This document shows positions 1 through 11,207 of a DNA stretch of 64,000 nucleotides, piece after piece; the first letter of the stretch is position 1; each line of letters opens with the position of its first letter. This DNA is from Crossaster papposus (lineage: Eukaryota > Echinodermata > Asteroidea > Velatida > Solasteridae). A model generated the notes under the pieces. It saw only the letters and a program-made list of their open reading frames with translations. It had not been told where the DNA came from and did not search any database. The stretch covers positions 372,001 to 436,000 of the forward strand of contig JBAIAA010000516.1 in assembly GCA_037893245.1 (NCBI GenBank), written 5' to 3'. Position numbers and translations under genes: made by a program.

Positions 1-16
1 AAAATTAGCAATTTGA

Positions 17-31
17 CCCGGGGCATGCTTT
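17..31 (+). repeat. Inverted-repeat arm 1 (representative)
   Basis: The 15-mer CCCGGGGCATGCTTT is the exact reverse complement of AAAGCATGCCCCGGG at 140-154. The spacer is 108 bp within a unit, or 61 bp from arm 2 to arm 1 of the next unit (216-230). It holds a SmaI-type CCCGGG and a SphI-type GCATGC. The arm recurs in nearly every unit. Known lesions are 'cccgggtcatgc' (domains C and E), the 1-bp-shorter 'cccgggcatgc', 'acctggggc' and 'ggggaatgc'. Confidence 0.9.
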
Positions 32-54
32 GTTAGTATTTTATTTCGATTTTC

Positions 55-65
55 TGAAAACTTTA
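55..65 (+). repeat. Hypervariable cassette (representative)
   Basis: Between 'gattttc' and 'aacgttaacac' the sequence changes from unit to unit. States seen include ctgaaaactttaacg (unit 1), ctgaaaattttaacg (unit 2), ctgaaaatgttaacg (units 3-4), ctgaaaattgtaacg (unit 5), ctgaacattttaacg (unit 6), ctgaaaagtttaacg (near 10,000), the 1-bp-shorter ctgaaattttaacg (domain B), and ccgaaat forms (domain C). It is the most diverse short segment of the unit. Confidence 0.9.
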
Positions 66-111
66 ACGTTAACACACGCGTTTCAAATTCGCCATAGGTT
101 TGTGCACACAA

Positions 112-121
112 TCCCCGCCCA
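112..121 (-). promoter_or_regulatory. GC-box-like motif on the minus strand (representative)
   Basis: On the minus strand the motif reads TGGGCGGGGA, a 9/10 match to the vertebrate Sp1/KLF box KGGGCGGRRY. It lies in nearly every unit; 'cccagaaat', 'gccaacaaat' and 'ccgaccac' variants change its edges. Function is not shown by the sequence. A 10-bp match in one repeated unit could be chance. Confidence 0.25.
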
Positions 122-128
122 CAAATAA

Positions 129-150
129 GGGCATGAAGGAAAGCATGCCC
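129..150 (+). repeat. Local hairpin in each unit (representative)
   Basis: GGGCATG (129-135) and CATGCCC (144-150) are perfect reverse complements separated by the 8-nt purine loop aaggaaag. The structure sits in one of the two least variable parts of the unit. The 'gccacggg' variant removes the outermost base pair. Confidence 0.85.
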
Positions 151-154
151 CGGG
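140..154 (+). repeat. Inverted-repeat arm 2 (representative)
   Basis: AAAGCATGCCCCGGG is the exact partner of 17-31 and of 216-230. It overlaps the 3' arm of the local hairpin (144-150), so the two pairings exclude each other. Common variants are 'gccacggg' in domains C and E, 'gcctcggg' and 'ccccagg'. Confidence 0.9.
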
Positions 155-185
155 AAGGGGCTGGGTGTTAGAAGATAGAGGGGGG
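152..185 (+). other. G-rich tract, long-loop quadruplex candidate (representative)
   Basis: The run pattern is GGG-aa-GGGG-ct-GGG-(14 nt)-GGGGGG, four runs of at least three G on the plus strand. The two short loops favour a quadruplex; the third loop of 14 nt is longer than the usual 1-7 nt rule. The last G run is a site of length variation (5, 6, 7 or 8 G) in the array. Confidence 0.5.
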
Positions 186-458
186 CCTCCAGGAATGGCA
201 AAATTAGCAATTTGACCCGGGGCATGCTTTGTTAGTATTTTATTTCGATTTTCTGAAAATTTTAACGTTAACACACGCGTTTCAAATTCGCCATAGGTTT
301 GTGCACACAATCCCCGCCCACAAATAAGGGCATGAAGGAAAGCATGCCCCGGGAAGGGGCTGGGTGTTAGGAGATAGAGGGGGGCCTCCAGAAATTGCAA
401 AATTAGCAATTTGACCCGGGGCATGCTTTGTTAGTATTTTATTTCGATTTTCTGAAAA

Positions 459-472
459 TGTTAACGTTAACA
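459..472 (+). repeat. 14-bp palindrome TGTTAACGTTAACA (representative)
   Basis: This is the perfect 14-bp palindrome found in units whose cassette reads 'aaaatg'. It carries two overlapping-register GTTAAC (HpaI-type) sites. Units with other cassette states ('aaaact', 'aaaatt', 'aacatt', 'aaattg') keep the right half, GTTAACAC, while the left half is altered, leaving a palindrome of about 10 bp or less. Confidence 0.85.
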
Positions 473-3400
473 CACGCGTTTCAAATTCGCCATAGGTTTG
501 TGCACACAATCCCCGCCCACAAATAAGGGCATGAAGGAAAGCATGCCCCGGGAAGGGGCTGGGTGTTAGGAGATAGAGGGGGGCCTCCAGGAATGGCAAA
601 ATTTGCAATTTGACCCGGGGCATGCTTTGTTAGTATTTTATTTCGATTTTCTGAAAATGTTAACGTTAACACGCGCGTTTCAAATTCGCCATAGGTTTGT
701 GCACACAATCCCCGCCCAGAAATAAGGGCATGAAGGAAAGCATGCCCCGGGAAGGGGCTGGGTGTTAGGAGATAGAGGGGGGCCTCCAGGAATGGCAAAA
801 TTAGCAATTTGACCCGGGGCATGCTTTGTTAGTATTTTATTTCGATTTTCTGAAAATTGTAACGTTAACACACGCGTTTCAAATTCGCCATAGGTTTGTG
901 CACACAATCCCCGCCCACAAATAAGGGCATGAAGGAAAGCATGCCCCGGGAAGGGACTGGGTGTTAGGAGATAGAGGGGGGCCTCCAGGAATGGCAAAAT
1001 TAGCAATTTGACCCGGGGCATGCTTTGTTAGTATTTTATTTCGATTTTCTGAACATTTTAACGTTAACACACGCGTTTCAAATTCGCCATAGGTTTGTGC
1101 ACACAATCCCCGCCCACAAATAAGGGCATGAAGGAAAGCATGCCCCGGGAAGGGGCTGGGTGTTAGGAGATAGAGGGGGGCCTCCAGGAATGGCAAAATT
1201 AGCAATTTGACCCGGGGCATGCTCTGTTAGTATTTTATTTCGATTTTCTGAACATTTTAACGTTAACACACGCGTTTCAAATTCGCCATAGGTTTGTGCA
1301 TACAATCCCCGCCCACAAATAAGGGCATGAAGGAAAGCATGCCCCGGGAAGGGGCTGGGTGTTAGGAGATAGAGGGGGGCCTCCAGGAATGGCAAAATTA
1401 GCAATTTGACCCGGGGCATGCTTTGTTAGTATTTTATTTCGATTTTCTGAAAATGTTAACGTTAACACACGCGTTTCAAATTCGCCATAGGTTTGTGCAC
1501 ACAATCCCCGCCCACAAATAAGGGCATGAAGGAAAGCATGCCCCGGGAAGGGGCTGGGTGTTAGGAGATAGAGGGGGGCCTCCAGGAATGGCAAAATTAG
1601 CAATTTGACCCGGGGCATGCTTTGTTAGTATTTTATTTCGATTTTCTGAAAACTTTAACGTTAACACACGCGTTTCAAATTCGCCATAGGTTTGTGCACA
1701 CAATCCCCGCCCACAAATAAGGGCATGAAGGAAAGCCTGCCCCGGGAAGGGGCTGGGTGTTAGAAGATAGAGGGGGGCCTCCAGGAATGGCAAAATTAGC
1801 AATTTGACCCGGGGCATGCTTTGTTAGTATTTTATTTCGATTTTCTGAAAACTTTAACGTTAACACACGCGTTTCAAATTCGCCATAGGTTTGTGCACAC
1901 AATCCCCGCCCACAAATAAGGGCATGAAGGAAAGCATGCCCCGGGAAGGGGCTGGGTGTTAGAAGATAGAGGGGGGCCTCCAGGAATGGCAAAATTAGCA
2001 ATTTGACCCGGGGCATGCTTTGTTAGTATTTTATTTCGATTTTCTGAACATTTTAACGTTAACACACGCGTTTCAAATTCGCCATAGGTTTGTGCACACA
2101 ACCCCCGCCCACAAATAAGGGCATGAAGGAAAGCATGCCCCGGGAAGGGGCTGGGTGTTAGGAGATAGAGGGGGGCCTCCAGGAATGGCAAAATTAGCAA
2201 TTTGACCCGGGGCATGCTTTGTTAGTATTTTATTTCGATTTTCTGAAAATGTTAACGTTAACACACGCGTTTCAAATTCGCCATAGGTTTGTGCACACAA
2301 TCCCCGCCCACAAATAAGGGCATGAAGGAAAGCATGCCCCGGGAAGGGGCTGGGTGTTAGGAGATAGAGGGGGGCCTCCAGGAATGGCAAAATTAGCAAT
2401 TTGACCCGGGGCATGCTTTGTTAGTATTTTATTTCGATTTTCTGAAAACTTTAACGTTAACACACGCGTTTCAAATTCGCCATAGGTTTGTGCACACAAT
2501 CCCCGCCCACAAATAAGGGCATGAAGGAAAGCATGCCCCGGGAAGGGGCTGGGTGTTAGGAGATAGAGGGGGGCCTCCAGGAATGGCAACATTAGCAATT
2601 TGACCCGGGGCATGCTTTGTTAGTATTTTATTTCGATTTTCTGAACATTTTAACGTTAACACACGCGTTTCAAATTCGCCATAGGTTTGTGCACACAATC
2701 CCCGCCCACAAATAAGGGCATGAAGGAAAGCATGCCCCGGGAAGGGGCTGGGTGTTAGGAGATAGAGGGGGCCTCCAGGAATGGCAAAATTAGAATTTGA
2801 CCCGGGGCATGCTTTGTTAGTATTTTATTTCGATTTTCTGAAAATGTTAACGTTAACACACGCGTTTCAAATTCGCCATAGGTTTGTGCACACAATCCCC
2901 GCCCACAAATAAGGGCATGAAGGAAAGCATGTCCCGGGAAGGGGCTGGGTGTTAGGAGATAGAGGGGGGCCTCCAGGAATGGCAAAATTTGCAATTTGAC
3001 CCGGGGCATGCTTTGTTAGTATTTTATTTCGATTTTCTGAAAATGTTAACGTTAACACGCGCGTTTCAAATTCGCCATAGGTTTGTGCACACAATCCCCG
3101 CCCACAAATAAGGGCATGAAGGAAAGCATGCCCCGGGAAGGGGCTGGGTGTTAGGAGATAGAGGGGGGCCTCCAGGAATGGCAAAATTAGCAATTTGACC
3201 CGGGGCATGCTTTGTTATTATTTTATTTCGATTTTCTGAACATTTTAACGTTAACACACGCGTTTCAAATTCGCCATAGGTTTGTGCACACAATCCCCGC
3301 CCACAAATAAGGGCATGAAGGAAAGCATGCCCCGGGAAGGGGCTGGGTGTTAGGAGATAGAGGGGGGCCTCCAGGAATGGCAAAATTAGCAATTTGACCC

Positions 3401-4933
3401 GGGGCATGCTTTGTTAGTATTTTATTTTGATTTTCTGAAAATTTTAACGTTAACACACGCGTTTCAAATTCGCCATAGGTTTGTGCACACAATCCCCGCC
3501 CACAAATAAGGGCATGAAGGAAAGCATGCCCCGGGAAGGGGCTGGGTGTTAGGAGATAGAGGGGGGCCTCCAGGAATGGCAAAATTAGCAATTTGACCCG
3601 GGGCATGCTTTGTTAGTATTTTATTTCGATTTTCTGAACATTTTAACGTTAACACACGCGTTTCAAATTCGCCATAGGTTTGTGCACACAATCCCCGCCC
3701 ACAAATAAGGGCATGAAGGAAAGCATGCCCCGGAAAGGGGCTGGGTGTTAGGAGATAGAGGGGGGCCTCCAGGAATGGCAAAATTAGCAATTTGACCCGG
3801 GGCATGCTTTGTTAGTATTTTATTTCGATTTTCTGAAAATGTTAACGTTAACACACGCGTTTCAAATTCGCCATAGGTTTGTGCACACAATCCCCGCCCA
3901 CAAATAAGGGCATGAAGGAAAGCATGTCCCGGGAAGGGGCTGGGTGTTAGGAGATAGAGGGGGGCCTCCAGGAATGGCAAAATTTGCAATTTGACCCGGG
4001 GCATGCTTTGTTAGTATTTTATTTCGATTTTCTGAAAATGTTAACGTTAACACGCGCGTTTCAAATTCGCCATAGGTTTGTGCACACAATCCCCGCCCAC
4101 AAATAAGGGCATGAAGGAAAGCATGCCCCGGGAAGGGGCTGGGTGTTAGGAGATAGAGGGGGGCCTCCAGAAATGGCAAAATTAGCAATTTGACCCGGGG
4201 CATGCTCTGTTAGTATTTTATTTCGATTTTCTGAAAATTTTAACGTTAACACACGCGTTTCAAATTCGCCATAGGTTTGTGCACAAAATCCCCGCCCACA
4301 AATAAGGGCATGAAGGAAAGCATGCCCCGGGAAGGGGCTGGGTGTTAGGAGATAGAGGGGGGCCTCCAGGAATGGCAAAATTAGCAATTTGACCCGGGGC
4401 ATGCTTTGTTAATATTTTATTTCGATTTTCTGAAAATGTTAACGTTAACACGCGCGTTTCAAATTCGCCATAGGTTTGTGCACACAATCCCCGCCCACAA
4501 ATAAGGGCATGAAGGAAAGCATGCCCCGGGAAGGGGCTGGGTGTTAGGAGATAGAGGGGGGCCTCCAGAAATGGCAAAATTAGCAATTTGACCCGGGGCA
4601 TGCTCTGTTAGTATTTTATTTCGATTTTCTGAAAATTTTAACGTTAACACACGCGTTTCAAATTCGCCATAGGTTTGTGCATACAATCCCCGCCCACAAA
4701 TAAGGGCATGAAGGAAAGCATGCCCCGGGAAGGGGCTGGGTGTTAGGAGATAGAGGGGGGCCTCCAGGAATGGCAAAATTAGCAATTTGACCCGGGGCAT
4801 GCTTTGTTAGTATTTTATTTCGATTTTCTGAAAATGTTAACGTTAACACACGCGTTTCAAATTCGCCATAGGTTTGTGCACACAATCCCCGCCCACAAAT
4901 AAGGGCATGAAGGAAAGCATGCCCCGGGAAGGG

Positions 4934-7320
4934 GCTGGGTGTTAGGAGATAGAGGGGGGCCTCCAGGAATGGCAAAATTAGCAATTTGACCCGGGGCATG
5001 CTTTGTTAGTATTTTATTTCGATTTTCTGAACATTTTAACGTTAACACACGCGTTTCAAATTCGCCATAGGTTTGTGCACACAATCCCCGCCCACAAATA
5101 AGGGCATGAAGGAAAGCATGCCCCGGGAAGGGGCTGGGTGTTAAGAGATAGAGGGGGGCCTCCAGGAATGGCAAAATTAGCAATTTGACCCGGGGCATGC
5201 TCTGTTAGTATTTTATTTCGATTTTCTGAACATTTTAACGTTAACACACGCGTTTCAAATTCGCCATAGGTTTGTGCATACAATCCCCGCCCACAAATAA
5301 GGGCATGAAGGAAAGCATGCCCCGGGAAGGGGCTGGGTGTTAGGAGATAGAGGGGGGCCTCCAGGAATGGCAAAATTAGCAATTTGACCCGGGGCATGCT
5401 TTGTTAGTATTTTATTTTGATTTTCTGAAAATGTTAACGTTAACACACGCGTTTCAAATTCGCCATAGGTTTGTGCACACAATCCCCGCCCACAAATAAG
5501 GGCATGAAGGAAAGCATGCCCCGGGAAGGGGCTGGGTGTTAGGAGATAGAGGGGGGCCTCCAGGAATGGCAAAATTAGCAATTTGACCCGGGGCATGCTT
5601 TGTTAGTATTTTATTTCGATTTTCTGAACATTTTAACGTTAACACACGCGTTTCAAATTCGCCATAGGTTTGTGCACACAATCCCCGCCCACAAATAAGG
5701 GCATGAAGGAAAGCATGCCCCGGGAAGGGGCTGGGTGTTAGGAGATAGAGGGGGGCCTCCAGGAATGGCAAAATTAGCAATTTGACCCGGGGCATGCTTT
5801 GTTAGTATTTTATTTAGATTTTCTGAACATTTTAACGTTAACACACGCGTTTCAAATTCGCCATAGGTTTGTGCACACAATCCCCGCCCACAAATAAGGG
5901 CATGAAGGAAAGCATGCCCCGGGAAGGGGCTGGGTGTTAGGAGATAGAGGGGGGCCTCCAGGAATGGCAAAATTAGCAATTTGACCCGGGGCATGCTTTG
6001 TTAGTATTTTATTTCGATTTTCTGAAAATTGTAACGTTAACACACGCGTTTCAAATTCGCCATAGGTTTGTGCACACAATCCCCGCCCACAAATAAGGGC
6101 ATGAAGGAAAGCATGCCCCGGGAAGGGGCTGGGTGTTAGGAGATAGAGGGGGGCCTCCAGGAATGGCAAAATTAGCAATTTGACCCGGGGCATGCTTTGT
6201 TAGTATTTTATTTCGATTTTCTGAACATTTTAACGTTAACACAAGCGTTTCAAATTCGCCATAGGTTTGTGCACACAATCCCCGCCCACAAATAAGGGCA
6301 TGAAGGAAAGCATGCCCCGGGAAGGGGCTGGGTGTTAGGAGATAGAGGGGGCCTCCAGGAATGGCAAAATTAGCAATTTGACCCGGGGCATGCTTTGTTA
6401 GTATTTTATTTCGATTTTCTGAACATTTTAACGTTAACACACGCGTTTCAAATTCGCCATAGGTTTGTGCACACAATCCCCGCCCACAAATAAGGGCATG
6501 AAGGAAAGCATGCCCCGGGAAGGGGCTGGGTGTTAGGAGATAGAGGGGGGCCTCCAGGAATGGCAAAATTAGCAATTTGACCCGGGGCATGCTTTGTTAG
6601 TATTTTATTTCGATTTTCTGAAAATTGTAACGTTAACACACGCGTTTCAAATTCGCCATAGGTTTGTGCACACAATCCCCGCCCACAAATAAGGGCATGA
6701 AGGAAAGCATGCCCCGGGAAGGGGCTGGGTGTTAGGAGATAGAGGGGGGCCTCCAGGAATGGCAATATTAGCAATTTGACCCGGGGCATGCTTTGTTAGT
6801 ATTTTATTTCGATTTTCTGAACATTTTAACGTTAACACACGCGTTTCAAATTCGCCATAGGTTTGTGCACACAATCCCCGCCCACAAATAAGGGCATGAA
6901 GGAAAGCATGCCCCGGGAAGGGGCTGGGTGTTAGGAGATAGAGGGGGGCCTCCAGGAATGGCAAAATTAGCAATTTGACCCGGGGCATGCTCTGTTAGTA
7001 TTTTATTTCGATTTTCTGAACATTTTAACGTTAACACACGCGTTTCAAATTCGCCATAGGTTTGTGCATACAATCCCCGCCCACAAATAAGGGCATGAAG
7101 GAAAGCATGCCCCGGGAAGGGGCTGGGTGTTAGGAGATAGAGGGGGGCCTCCAGGAATGGCAAAATTAGCAATTTGACCCGGGGCATGCTTTGTTAGTAT
7201 TTTATTTCGATTTTCTGAAAATGTTAACGTTAACACACGCGTTTCAAATTCGCCATAGGTTTGTGCACACAATCCCCGCCCACAAATAAGGGCATGAAGG
7301 AAAGCATGCCCCGGGAAGGA
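4934..7320 (+). repeat. 12-mer higher-order repeat, copy 1 (2,387 bp)
   Basis: Twelve units, one of them 198 bp (5-G run at 6,347-6,351), repeated at offset 2,387. Shared private markers are 'ttaagagatag' (5,141), 'tattttgattt' (about 5,412), 'tatttagattt' (about 5,812) and 'ggcaatatta' (about 6,763). It ends with 'ggaaggagctggg', whose private base is at 7,320; the equivalent base at 4,933 is the common one, which sets the left limit. The only difference I found from copy 2 is A at 6,244 against C at 8,631. Confidence 0.9.
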
Positions 7321-9707
7321 GCTGGGTGTTAGGAGATAGAGGGGGGCCTCCAGGAATGGCAAAATTAGCAATTTGACCCGGGGCATGCTTTGTTAGTATT
7401 TTATTTCGATTTTCTGAACATTTTAACGTTAACACACGCGTTTCAAATTCGCCATAGGTTTGTGCACACAATCCCCGCCCACAAATAAGGGCATGAAGGA
7501 AAGCATGCCCCGGGAAGGGGCTGGGTGTTAAGAGATAGAGGGGGGCCTCCAGGAATGGCAAAATTAGCAATTTGACCCGGGGCATGCTCTGTTAGTATTT
7601 TATTTCGATTTTCTGAACATTTTAACGTTAACACACGCGTTTCAAATTCGCCATAGGTTTGTGCATACAATCCCCGCCCACAAATAAGGGCATGAAGGAA
7701 AGCATGCCCCGGGAAGGGGCTGGGTGTTAGGAGATAGAGGGGGGCCTCCAGGAATGGCAAAATTAGCAATTTGACCCGGGGCATGCTTTGTTAGTATTTT
7801 ATTTTGATTTTCTGAAAATGTTAACGTTAACACACGCGTTTCAAATTCGCCATAGGTTTGTGCACACAATCCCCGCCCACAAATAAGGGCATGAAGGAAA
7901 GCATGCCCCGGGAAGGGGCTGGGTGTTAGGAGATAGAGGGGGGCCTCCAGGAATGGCAAAATTAGCAATTTGACCCGGGGCATGCTTTGTTAGTATTTTA
8001 TTTCGATTTTCTGAACATTTTAACGTTAACACACGCGTTTCAAATTCGCCATAGGTTTGTGCACACAATCCCCGCCCACAAATAAGGGCATGAAGGAAAG
8101 CATGCCCCGGGAAGGGGCTGGGTGTTAGGAGATAGAGGGGGGCCTCCAGGAATGGCAAAATTAGCAATTTGACCCGGGGCATGCTTTGTTAGTATTTTAT
8201 TTAGATTTTCTGAACATTTTAACGTTAACACACGCGTTTCAAATTCGCCATAGGTTTGTGCACACAATCCCCGCCCACAAATAAGGGCATGAAGGAAAGC
8301 ATGCCCCGGGAAGGGGCTGGGTGTTAGGAGATAGAGGGGGGCCTCCAGGAATGGCAAAATTAGCAATTTGACCCGGGGCATGCTTTGTTAGTATTTTATT
8401 TCGATTTTCTGAAAATTGTAACGTTAACACACGCGTTTCAAATTCGCCATAGGTTTGTGCACACAATCCCCGCCCACAAATAAGGGCATGAAGGAAAGCA
8501 TGCCCCGGGAAGGGGCTGGGTGTTAGGAGATAGAGGGGGGCCTCCAGGAATGGCAAAATTAGCAATTTGACCCGGGGCATGCTTTGTTAGTATTTTATTT
8601 CGATTTTCTGAACATTTTAACGTTAACACACGCGTTTCAAATTCGCCATAGGTTTGTGCACACAATCCCCGCCCACAAATAAGGGCATGAAGGAAAGCAT
8701 GCCCCGGGAAGGGGCTGGGTGTTAGGAGATAGAGGGGGCCTCCAGGAATGGCAAAATTAGCAATTTGACCCGGGGCATGCTTTGTTAGTATTTTATTTCG
8801 ATTTTCTGAACATTTTAACGTTAACACACGCGTTTCAAATTCGCCATAGGTTTGTGCACACAATCCCCGCCCACAAATAAGGGCATGAAGGAAAGCATGC
8901 CCCGGGAAGGGGCTGGGTGTTAGGAGATAGAGGGGGGCCTCCAGGAATGGCAAAATTAGCAATTTGACCCGGGGCATGCTTTGTTAGTATTTTATTTCGA
9001 TTTTCTGAAAATTGTAACGTTAACACACGCGTTTCAAATTCGCCATAGGTTTGTGCACACAATCCCCGCCCACAAATAAGGGCATGAAGGAAAGCATGCC
9101 CCGGGAAGGGGCTGGGTGTTAGGAGATAGAGGGGGGCCTCCAGGAATGGCAATATTAGCAATTTGACCCGGGGCATGCTTTGTTAGTATTTTATTTCGAT
9201 TTTCTGAACATTTTAACGTTAACACACGCGTTTCAAATTCGCCATAGGTTTGTGCACACAATCCCCGCCCACAAATAAGGGCATGAAGGAAAGCATGCCC
9301 CGGGAAGGGGCTGGGTGTTAGGAGATAGAGGGGGGCCTCCAGGAATGGCAAAATTAGCAATTTGACCCGGGGCATGCTCTGTTAGTATTTTATTTCGATT
9401 TTCTGAACATTTTAACGTTAACACACGCGTTTCAAATTCGCCATAGGTTTGTGCATACAATCCCCGCCCACAAATAAGGGCATGAAGGAAAGCATGCCCC
9501 GGGAAGGGGCTGGGTGTTAGGAGATAGAGGGGGGCCTCCAGGAATGGCAAAATTAGCAATTTGACCCGGGGCATGCTTTGTTAGTATTTTATTTCGATTT
9601 TCTGAAAATGTTAACGTTAACACACGCGTTTCAAATTCGCCATAGGTTTGTGCACACAATCCCCGCCCACAAATAAGGGCATGAAGGAAAGCATGCCCCG
9701 GGAAGGA
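7321..9707 (+). repeat. 12-mer higher-order repeat, copy 2 (2,387 bp)
   Basis: Directly adjacent tandem copy of 4,934-7,320, carrying the same markers 2,387 bp on: 'ttaagagatag' at 7,528, the 5-G run at 8,734-8,738, and 'ggaaggagctggg' ending at base 9,707. A third copy does not follow: 'ttagga' instead of 'ttaaga' appears at about 9,917. Confidence 0.9.
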
Positions 9708-10013
9708 GCTGGGTGTTAGGAGATAGAGGGGGGCCTCCAGGAATGGCAAAATTAGCAATTTGACCCGGGGCATGCTTTGTTAGTATTTTATTTCGATTTT
9801 CTGAACATTTTAACGTTAACACACGCGTTTCAAATTCGCCATAGGTTTGTGCACACAATCCCCGCCCACAAATAAGGGCATGAAGGAAAGCATGCCCCGG
9901 GAAGGGGCTGGGTGTTAGGAGATAGAGGGGGGCCTCCAGGAATGGCAAAATTAGCAATTTGACCCGGGGCATGCATTGTTAGTATTTTATTTCGATTTTC
10001 TGAAAAGTTTAAC

Positions 10014-11207
10014 GTTAACACACGCGTTTCAAATTCGCCATAGGTTTGTGCACACAATCCCCGCCCACAAATAAGGGCATGAAGGAAAGCATGCCCCGGG
10101 AAGGGGCTGGGTGTTAGGAGATAGAGGGGGGCCTCCAGAAATGGCAAAATTAGCAATTTGACCCGGGGCATGCTTTGTTAGTATTTTATTTCGATTTTCT
10201 GAAAATGTTAACGTTAACACACGCGTTTCAAATTCGCCATAGGTTTGTGCACACAATCCCCGCCCACAAATAAGGGCATGAAGGAAAGCATGCCCCGGGA
10301 AGGGGCTGGGTGTTAGGAGATAGAGGGGGGCCTCCAGGAATGGCAAAATTTGCAATTTGACCCGGGGCATGCTTTGTTAGTATTTTATTTCGATTTTCTG
10401 AAAATGTTAACGTTAACACGCGCGTTTCAAATTCGCCATAGGTTTGTGCACACAATCCCCGCCCAGAAATAAGGGCATGAAGGAAAGCATGCCCCGGGAA
10501 GGGGCTGGGTGTTAGGAGATAGAGGGGGGCCTCCAGGAATGGCAAAATTAGCAATTTGACCCGGGGCATGCTTTGTTAGTATTTTATTTCGATTTTCTGA
10601 AAATTGTAACGTTAACACACGCGTTTCAAATTCGCCATAGGTTTGTGCACACAATCCCCGCCCACAAATAAGGGCATGAAGGAAAGCATGCCCCGGGAAG
10701 GGGCTGGGTGTTAGGAGATAGAGGGGGGCCTCCAGGAATGGCAAAATTAGCAATTTGACCCGGGGCATGCTTTGTTAGTATTTTATTTCGATTTTCTGAA
10801 CATTTTAACGTTAACACACGCGTTTCAAATTCGCCATAGGTTTGTGCACACAATCCCCGCCCACAAATAAGGGCATGAAGGAAAGCATGCCCCGGGAAGG
10901 GGCTGGGTGTTAGGAGATAGAGGGGGGCCTCCAGGAATGGCAAAATTAGCAATTTGACCCGGGGCATGCTTTGTTAGTATTTTATTTCGATTTTCTGAAC
11001 ATTTTAACGTTAACACACGCGTTTCAAATTCGCCATAGGTTTGTGCACACAATCCCCGCCCACAAATAAGGGCATGAAGGAAAGCATGCCCCGGGAAGGG
11101 GCTGGGTGTTAGGAGATAGAGGGGGGCCTCCAGGAATGGCAAAATTAGCAATTTGACCCGGGGCATGCTTTGTTAGTATTTTATTTCGTTTTTCTGAAAA
11201 TTTTAAC
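10014..11207 (+). repeat. 6-mer repeat, copy 1 (1,194 bp)
   Basis: Six units of exactly 199 bp. The ordered markers are 'ccagaaatggc', 'aaaatttgc', 'cacgcgcg' plus 'cccagaaat', 'attgtaacg', then two 'aacatttt' units. The same ordered run occurs near 280-1,220 and again from 11,208. Confidence 0.7.

Larger units (their letters stand above)
1..199 (+). repeat. Reference satellite monomer (unit 1)
   Basis: Taken as the coordinate frame for all units. In order: mini-hairpin aaatt-agc-aattt (2-14), inverted-repeat arm 1 (17-31), AT-rich stretch (32-55), variable cassette (55-65), palindromic core (about 61-73), MluI-type ACGCGT (76-81), conserved block (81-105) with GTGCAC (102-107), C-rich GC-box-like motif (112-121), conserved block (123-148) with a local hairpin (129-150), arm 2 (140-154), G-rich tract (152-185), and 'cctccaggaatggc' to the end. 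A typical unit has about 40 C, 54 G and 8 CpG, an observed/expected CpG of about 0.74 by hand count. Confidence 0.95.

Noticed and set aside
32..48. A yeast-type replication origin core (attttatttcg)
   Set aside because: Only a partial match to the 11-bp consensus in an AT-rich stretch; no host evidence.
6..95. A tRNA-derived (SINE-like) origin with A and B boxes
   Set aside because: 'gtttcaaattc' matches 8 of 11 B-box positions, but the A-box candidate 'tagcaatttg' is poor and no tRNA fold or poly-A tail is present.
86..104. A CENP-B-box-like site (attcgccataggtttg)
   Set aside because: The TTCG....A half fits, but the CGGG half reads TTTG, so only about 6 of 9 core bases match; not enough to call.
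166..185. Telomere-like repeat (ttaggag)
   Set aside because: A single TTAGG occurs per unit inside unrelated sequence; there are no tandem telomere repeats.
83..424. A 113-codon minus-strand reading frame, and its more than 200 overlapping relatives across the window
   Set aside because: Each overlaps its neighbours by about 143 bp and recurs once per 199-bp unit. The same DNA is read in two frames within one product, which follows from a stop-poor tandem repeat. No domain or coding signature was seen.
6051..6590. Longer minus-strand frames (179-188 codons) as fusion genes
   Set aside because: They arise only where a 1-bp shortened unit (198 bp, a multiple of 3) keeps the frame open for one more unit.
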